From Rhizobiales bacterium Y(2018) (GTDB lineage Bacteria > Pseudomonadota > Alphaproteobacteria > Rhizobiales > Aestuariivirgaceae): a DNA stretch of 64,000 nt. Location of the stretch: assembly GCA_005502925.1 (NCBI GenBank), contig SCPD01000002.1, positions 372,001 to 436,000 of the forward strand, given 5' to 3'. Within the stretch, counting starts at the first letter, position 1, and every line of letters starts with the position of its first letter. Position numbers and translations under genes: made by a program. This document shows, one piece after another, positions 60,949-64,000 of the stretch. The notes beneath the pieces are model-generated. The model ran no database searches. It saw only the letters and a program-made list of their open reading frames with translations, and was not told the DNA's origin.

Positions 60949-62070
60949 ATGACCCAGACAATCGTCCCGGACATCTCCTTCCGCGCCGTGTCGAAACGTT
61001 ATGGCGAGGTGCTCGCCGTCGACCGGGTCGATCTCGATCTGCCCAAAGGCTCCTTCGTCTCGCTGCTGGGACCCTCGGGCTGCGGCAAGACTACCTGCCT
61101 GCGCATGATGGCGGGCTTCGAGCAGCCGAGCGAAGGCGAGGTCTTCATCCGCGGCGACAATGTCACCGGCGTCCCGGCCTATAAGCGCCCGGTCAATATG
61201 GTGTTCCAGCATTATGCGCTGTTCCCGCATCTGAATGTCGCCGACAATGTTTCTTATGGCCTGCGCCAGCGCTCGCCCAAGCCGCCGCGCGAGACGGTCG
61301 CCAAGGCGGTCGACGAGGCGCTGGCGATGGTCCGCTTGCAAGGCTACGGCCAGCGCCGGACCTGGGAATTGTCGGGCGGCCAGCAACAGCGCGTGGCGCT
61401 CGCCCGCGCTTTGATCAACCGTCCCGCCGTGTTGCTGCTCGACGAGCCGCTGGCGGCGCTCGACCGCAAGCTCAGACACGACATGCAGATCGAGCTGCAG
61501 AATCTGCAGCGCAATGTCGGCATCACCTTTCTCCTCGTCACGCATGATCAGGAGGAGGCGCTGTCGATGTCGGACCGCGTCTGCATCATGAAAGACGGCC
61601 GCCTCGTCCAGACCGGCACGCCGCGCGAGCTTTATGACGAGCCGGTCAACGGCTATGTCGCCGATTTCGTCGGCAAGTCGAATTTCTTCGCCGGCATCGC
61701 CGGGAATGCAAGAAGCGGTCTCATCGATGTGGCGCTGGCCGACGGCATGAAGGCGACGGGGCGCGCCTCGCGTTCGACAGTGTCGCCACAGTCCGGGGAG
61801 GCCGTGCTGGTGAGCGTGCGTCCCGAGCAGATCCGGCTCGCCGCCGCCGCGACTGACCTCCCCAATCAGGTGGCCTTCCGCGCCGAAGCAAAGGTGCTCA
61901 ACCGCATCTTCCTCGGCGAGCAGACGGAATATCTGGTGGCGCATGAGAAGCTGGGCGAATTCATGGTCAGGAGCCCGCGCCAGGGCAACCAGGCTTTGGC
62001 CTTCGAGATCGGCGACAAGGTGGCGGTCGGCTGGCCGCCCGATGCCGCTTTGATTCTCGCCAAGGATTGA
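60949..62070 (+). CDS. ABC transporter ATP-binding protein, PotA-like
   Basis: A 373-residue ATPase. Walker A is GPSGCGKTTC, the signature LSGGQQQRVALARAL, Walker B VLLLDEPLAALD, and the switch VTHDQEEA. A TOBE domain lies after residue 280. I start at MTQTIVPDISF, which follows the divergent promoter region; the frame is open far upstream but that part is the luxR shadow. It is the first gene of a second PotABD-type importer. Confidence 0.93.
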   Translation: MTQTIVPDISFRAVSKRYGEVLAVDRVDLDLPKGSFVSLLGPSGCGKTTCLRMMAGFEQPSEGEVFIRGDNVTGVPAYKRPVNMVFQHYALFPHLNVADNVSYGLRQRSPKPPRETVAKAVDEALAMVRLQGYGQRRTWELSGGQQQRVALARALINRPAVLLLDEPLAALDRKLRHDMQIELQNLQRNVGITFLLVTHDQEEALSMSDRVCIMKDGRLVQTGTPRELYDEPVNGYVADFVGKSNFFAGIAGNARSGLIDVALADGMKATGRASRSTVSPQSGEAVLVSVRPEQIRLAAAATDLPNQVAFRAEAKVLNRIFLGEQTEYLVAHEKLGEFMVRSPRQGNQALAFEIGDKVAVGWPPDAALILAKD

Positions 62071-62101
62071 GTGCGTAGAAAGAACAAACAAGGAGGAAAC
62101 A

Positions 62102-63250
62102 ATGGCAGACGACAAGATCATTACGTCGCAGAAATTCATGGAAGAACTGCGCCGTTTTCAGAAGGGCTCGGTCACCCGCCGCCATTTTCTCGGCGTCACC
62201 GGCTTAGGTCTGGCGACAGCGGTATTGGGCGGCGCCATACCGGGTCTCAAGCCCCGCAAGGCCTATGCGGCCTTGTCCGGCACGGTGAATCTCACCACCT
62301 GGCCCAACTACCACAATCAGGAAAATCTCGACGCCTTCACCAAGAAGACCGGCGTCACCATCAATATGAATGTGTTCGGCTCGAATGAGGAGATGCTGGC
62401 CAAGCTTCAGGCGGGCTCGACCGGCTGGGATGTTTTCGTGCCGACCAACTATACGATCAGCACCTATAAGGGCCTCGACCTCATCGAGCCGCTCGATCTC
62501 AAGCTGCTGCCCAACTACGACGTCGCCACGCAAGACCAGCGCTTCACCTCGGAAGGCACGATCGACGGCACCGTCTATGCCGTGCCGAAGAATTGGGGCA
62601 CCACCGGCTTCGTCATCAACACCAAGAACGTCACCCAGAATCCAACGAGCTGGAAGGAGTTCTGGGACCTGGCCAAGGGGCCGCTCACCGGCCGTGTGAT
62701 GGTGCATGACTATCAGCTCACCACCATCGGCAATGCACTCAAAGCTTTCGGCTATTCCTTCAATTCGAATGACGAGAAGCAATTGGCCGAGGCCGAGAAG
62801 CTGTTGCTCGAGGCGAAGCCGCATCTCTTCGCCATCAATTCCGACTATCAGCCCTCGATGCGCAATGGCGATGCCTGGGTGTCGGTGGCCTGGACCGGCG
62901 ATGCGACGCAGCTGCATCGCGACATGCCGGAGATCCAGTATGTGCTGGGCAAGGAAGGCGGCGAGATCTGGACGGACTATTTCGCCATTCCAAAGGGAGC
63001 CGCCAACAAGGACGCCGCTTATGCGCTGATCGACTGGCTGCTGACGCCCGAGATCAACGCCAAGGAAGTCCAGGCGCATGGCTATCCCTCGACCGATGCG
63101 CGCACCAATAAGCTGGTGTCGAAGGAGATGCTGGAGAATCCGATCCTCTATCCGGCCAAGGATCTGCTCACCAGTCTCGAATTCGGCGCCGCGGCGACAC
63201 TGACCAACCCGCTGCGCGCCGAGATCATGGCCCGCTTCAAGTCGGCTTGA
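62102..63250 (+). CDS. ABC transporter substrate-binding protein, PotD-like, Tat-exported
   Basis: A 382-residue binding protein. A twin-arginine signal (VTRRHFLGVTGLGLATAVLGG) follows an unusually long charged leader of about 24 residues. Cleavage is near AYAALSG. The mature part (VNLTTWPNYHNQENLDAFTKK) matches PotD/PotF-type proteins. AAGGAGG sits 7 nt before the ATG. With MttB nearby, the ligand may be a quaternary amine rather than a polyamine. It is followed by a hairpin before the permease gene. Confidence 0.93.
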   Translation: MADDKIITSQKFMEELRRFQKGSVTRRHFLGVTGLGLATAVLGGAIPGLKPRKAYAALSGTVNLTTWPNYHNQENLDAFTKKTGVTINMNVFGSNEEMLAKLQAGSTGWDVFVPTNYTISTYKGLDLIEPLDLKLLPNYDVATQDQRFTSEGTIDGTVYAVPKNWGTTGFVINTKNVTQNPTSWKEFWDLAKGPLTGRVMVHDYQLTTIGNALKAFGYSFNSNDEKQLAEAEKLLLEAKPHLFAINSDYQPSMRNGDAWVSVAWTGDATQLHRDMPEIQYVLGKEGGEIWTDYFAIPKGAANKDAAYALIDWLLTPEINAKEVQAHGYPSTDARTNKLVSKEMLENPILYPAKDLLTSLEFGAAATLTNPLRAEIMARFKSA

Positions 63251-63260
63251 TGCCTGAGTT

Positions 63261-63292
63261 TCCCTTCTCCCGCTAGCAGGCGGGAGAAGGGA
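63261..63292 (+). terminator. Hairpin between binding-protein and permease genes (REP-like)
   Basis: TCCCTTCTCCCG and CGGGAGAAGGGA form a perfect 12-bp stem, extended by one more C-G pair, with a 6-nt loop. The arms share CTTCTCCCG with the elements at 33.1-33.3 kb. It may stabilise the upstream message or cut read-through into the permease gene. Confidence 0.6.
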
Positions 63293-63311
63293 AATATCTG
63301 CCAAGGTCTGC

Positions 63312-64000
63312 ATGTCCCAGCTCGCCCCCGCATCCCGATCGAAGACCGTCACCGCTCTCCTGGTGGCGCCGGCGGGGCTGTTCTTCTTCTTCCTGCTTGT
63401 CCTGCCGCTCATCGTCGTCATCATCTATTCCTTCGGCGCCCGCGCCGATGCCGGCGGTTATGCGCCCGCTTTCACCCTCGACAACTACGCCAACCTGCCG
63501 GCGCGCGGTCAGGCCTTCTTCAACACCCTGACGCTGGCGCCGCTGGGCACGCTGCTCACTGCGCTCTTCGCTTATCCCCTGGCCTATTTCCTGGCCGTCA
63601 AGGCGAGTCCCAAATCACGCACCCTGCTGCTCGTGCTCGTCATCGTGCCGTTCTGGACAAGCCAGCTTTTACGGTATTACGCCTGGATCATGATCCTGGG
63701 CTCCAAGGGCATTCCGAGCTGGCTCGCCTATCTGGGAATAACCGATCTGCGCATCATCAACACACCCTGGGCCGTGTTGATCGGCGCCGTCTATGGTTTC
63801 CTGCCCCTGATGGTGCTGCCGATCTATGTGAGTCTCGAAAAGCTCGACAAACGCCTCCTCGAGGCCTCCGCCGATCTCGGCGCCAATTCCTGGCGCAGCT
63901 TCCTGCAGGTGACGCTGCCTCTGTCGCTGCCGGGTGTCGCCACCGGCTCGATGCTCGTCTTCATCCTGCTGATGGGCGAATATATCCTCCCGCAGCTTCT
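63312..64000 (+). CDS. ABC transporter permease, PotB-like (3' truncated by window edge)
   Basis: The first 229 codons are visible and the frame is open at the edge. Hydrophobic helices include ALLVAPAGLFFFFLLVLPLI and TLLLVLVIVPFWTSQLLRYY. The EAA loop is LEASADLGANSWRSFLQVTLP. GFLPLMVLPIYVSLEKLDKR precedes it, as in PotB and other opine or polyamine permeases. A PotC-like partner is expected just beyond the edge. Confidence 0.92.
   Translation, partial: MSQLAPASRSKTVTALLVAPAGLFFFFLLVLPLIVVIIYSFGARADAGGYAPAFTLDNYANLPARGQAFFNTLTLAPLGTLLTALFAYPLAYFLAVKASPKSRTLLLVLVIVPFWTSQLLRYYAWIMILGSKGIPSWLAYLGITDLRIINTPWAVLIGAVYGFLPLMVLPIYVSLEKLDKRLLEASADLGANSWRSFLQVTLPLSLPGVATGSMLVFILLMGEYILPQL

Noticed and set aside
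1-64000. CRISPR arrays, tRNA or rRNA genes, prophage or plasmid replication genes
   Set aside because: None was recognised by eye; a covariance-model search would be needed to exclude small RNA genes fully.

Overview
The window looks like a stretch of chromosome or chromid from a high-GC alphaproteobacterium, most likely a Hyphomicrobiales (Rhizobiales) soil or plant-associated heterotroph. The reasons are the dense mix of ABC and tripartite transporters with GMC, Gfo/Idh and TIM-barrel enzymes, a regulator beside almost every catabolic unit, a non-pyrrolysine MttB homologue, and short GC-rich palindromic repeats of the rhizobial type. I see no rRNA, tRNA, CRISPR array or intact mobile element. 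Names rest on motif and family recognition from the sequence alone.

Layout. 1-5.1 kb: the end of a sulfatase, a repeat-rich autotransporter adhesin with a divergent AraC regulator, and a LysR regulator. 5.2-6.8 kb: pirin and quinone/FMN reductase under that LysR protein, then a small secreted protein. 7-23.3 kb: a large carbohydrate-type catabolic locus. A minus-strand operon (ThDP enzyme, HpsN-like dehydrogenase, GMC oxidoreductase, two Gfo/Idh dehydrogenases) faces an XRE regulator, a TIM-barrel isomerase, a PotABCD-like importer, a second GMC oxidoreductase and a hydroxypyruvate-isomerase-like protein. Several promoters here share the 9-mer GCGAAATTG, and two share an exact bipartite motif, which ties the outlying unknown gene at 7.0 kb to the same regulon.

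23.3-33.1 kb: a second catabolic island with an aminotransferase, an oxo-acid semialdehyde-type ALDH, a cupin, an argininosuccinate-lyase homologue and a three-subunit HcnABC/opine-oxidase-like flavoenzyme, followed by Lrp and LysR regulators. 33.3-41.6 kb: mostly housekeeping and defence genes: rpe, gap, a MarR-EmrAB efflux unit, a DUF1272 protein, a GlxA-type regulator, rmuC and a small secreted protein. 41.8-48.1 kb: prpD, prpB and a tripartite tricarboxylate transporter with a GntR regulator, but no methylcitrate synthase, which suggests use of imported methylcitrate.

48.1-56.1 kb: a gap with a possible resolvase remnant, proline iminopeptidase, a CrbS/CrbR-like acetate-switch two-component pair, mscL and an aminotransferase. 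56.1-56.4 kb: an AT-rich gap holding a consensus sigma-54 promoter followed by a predicted terminator, a strong candidate small RNA gene. 56.4-64 kb: a Cys-type GrdB-like protein, an RlaP-type nucleotidyltransferase, then a LuxR regulator and MttB-family methyltransferase divergent from a second PotABD-type importer that runs off the right edge, plausibly for a quaternary amine.
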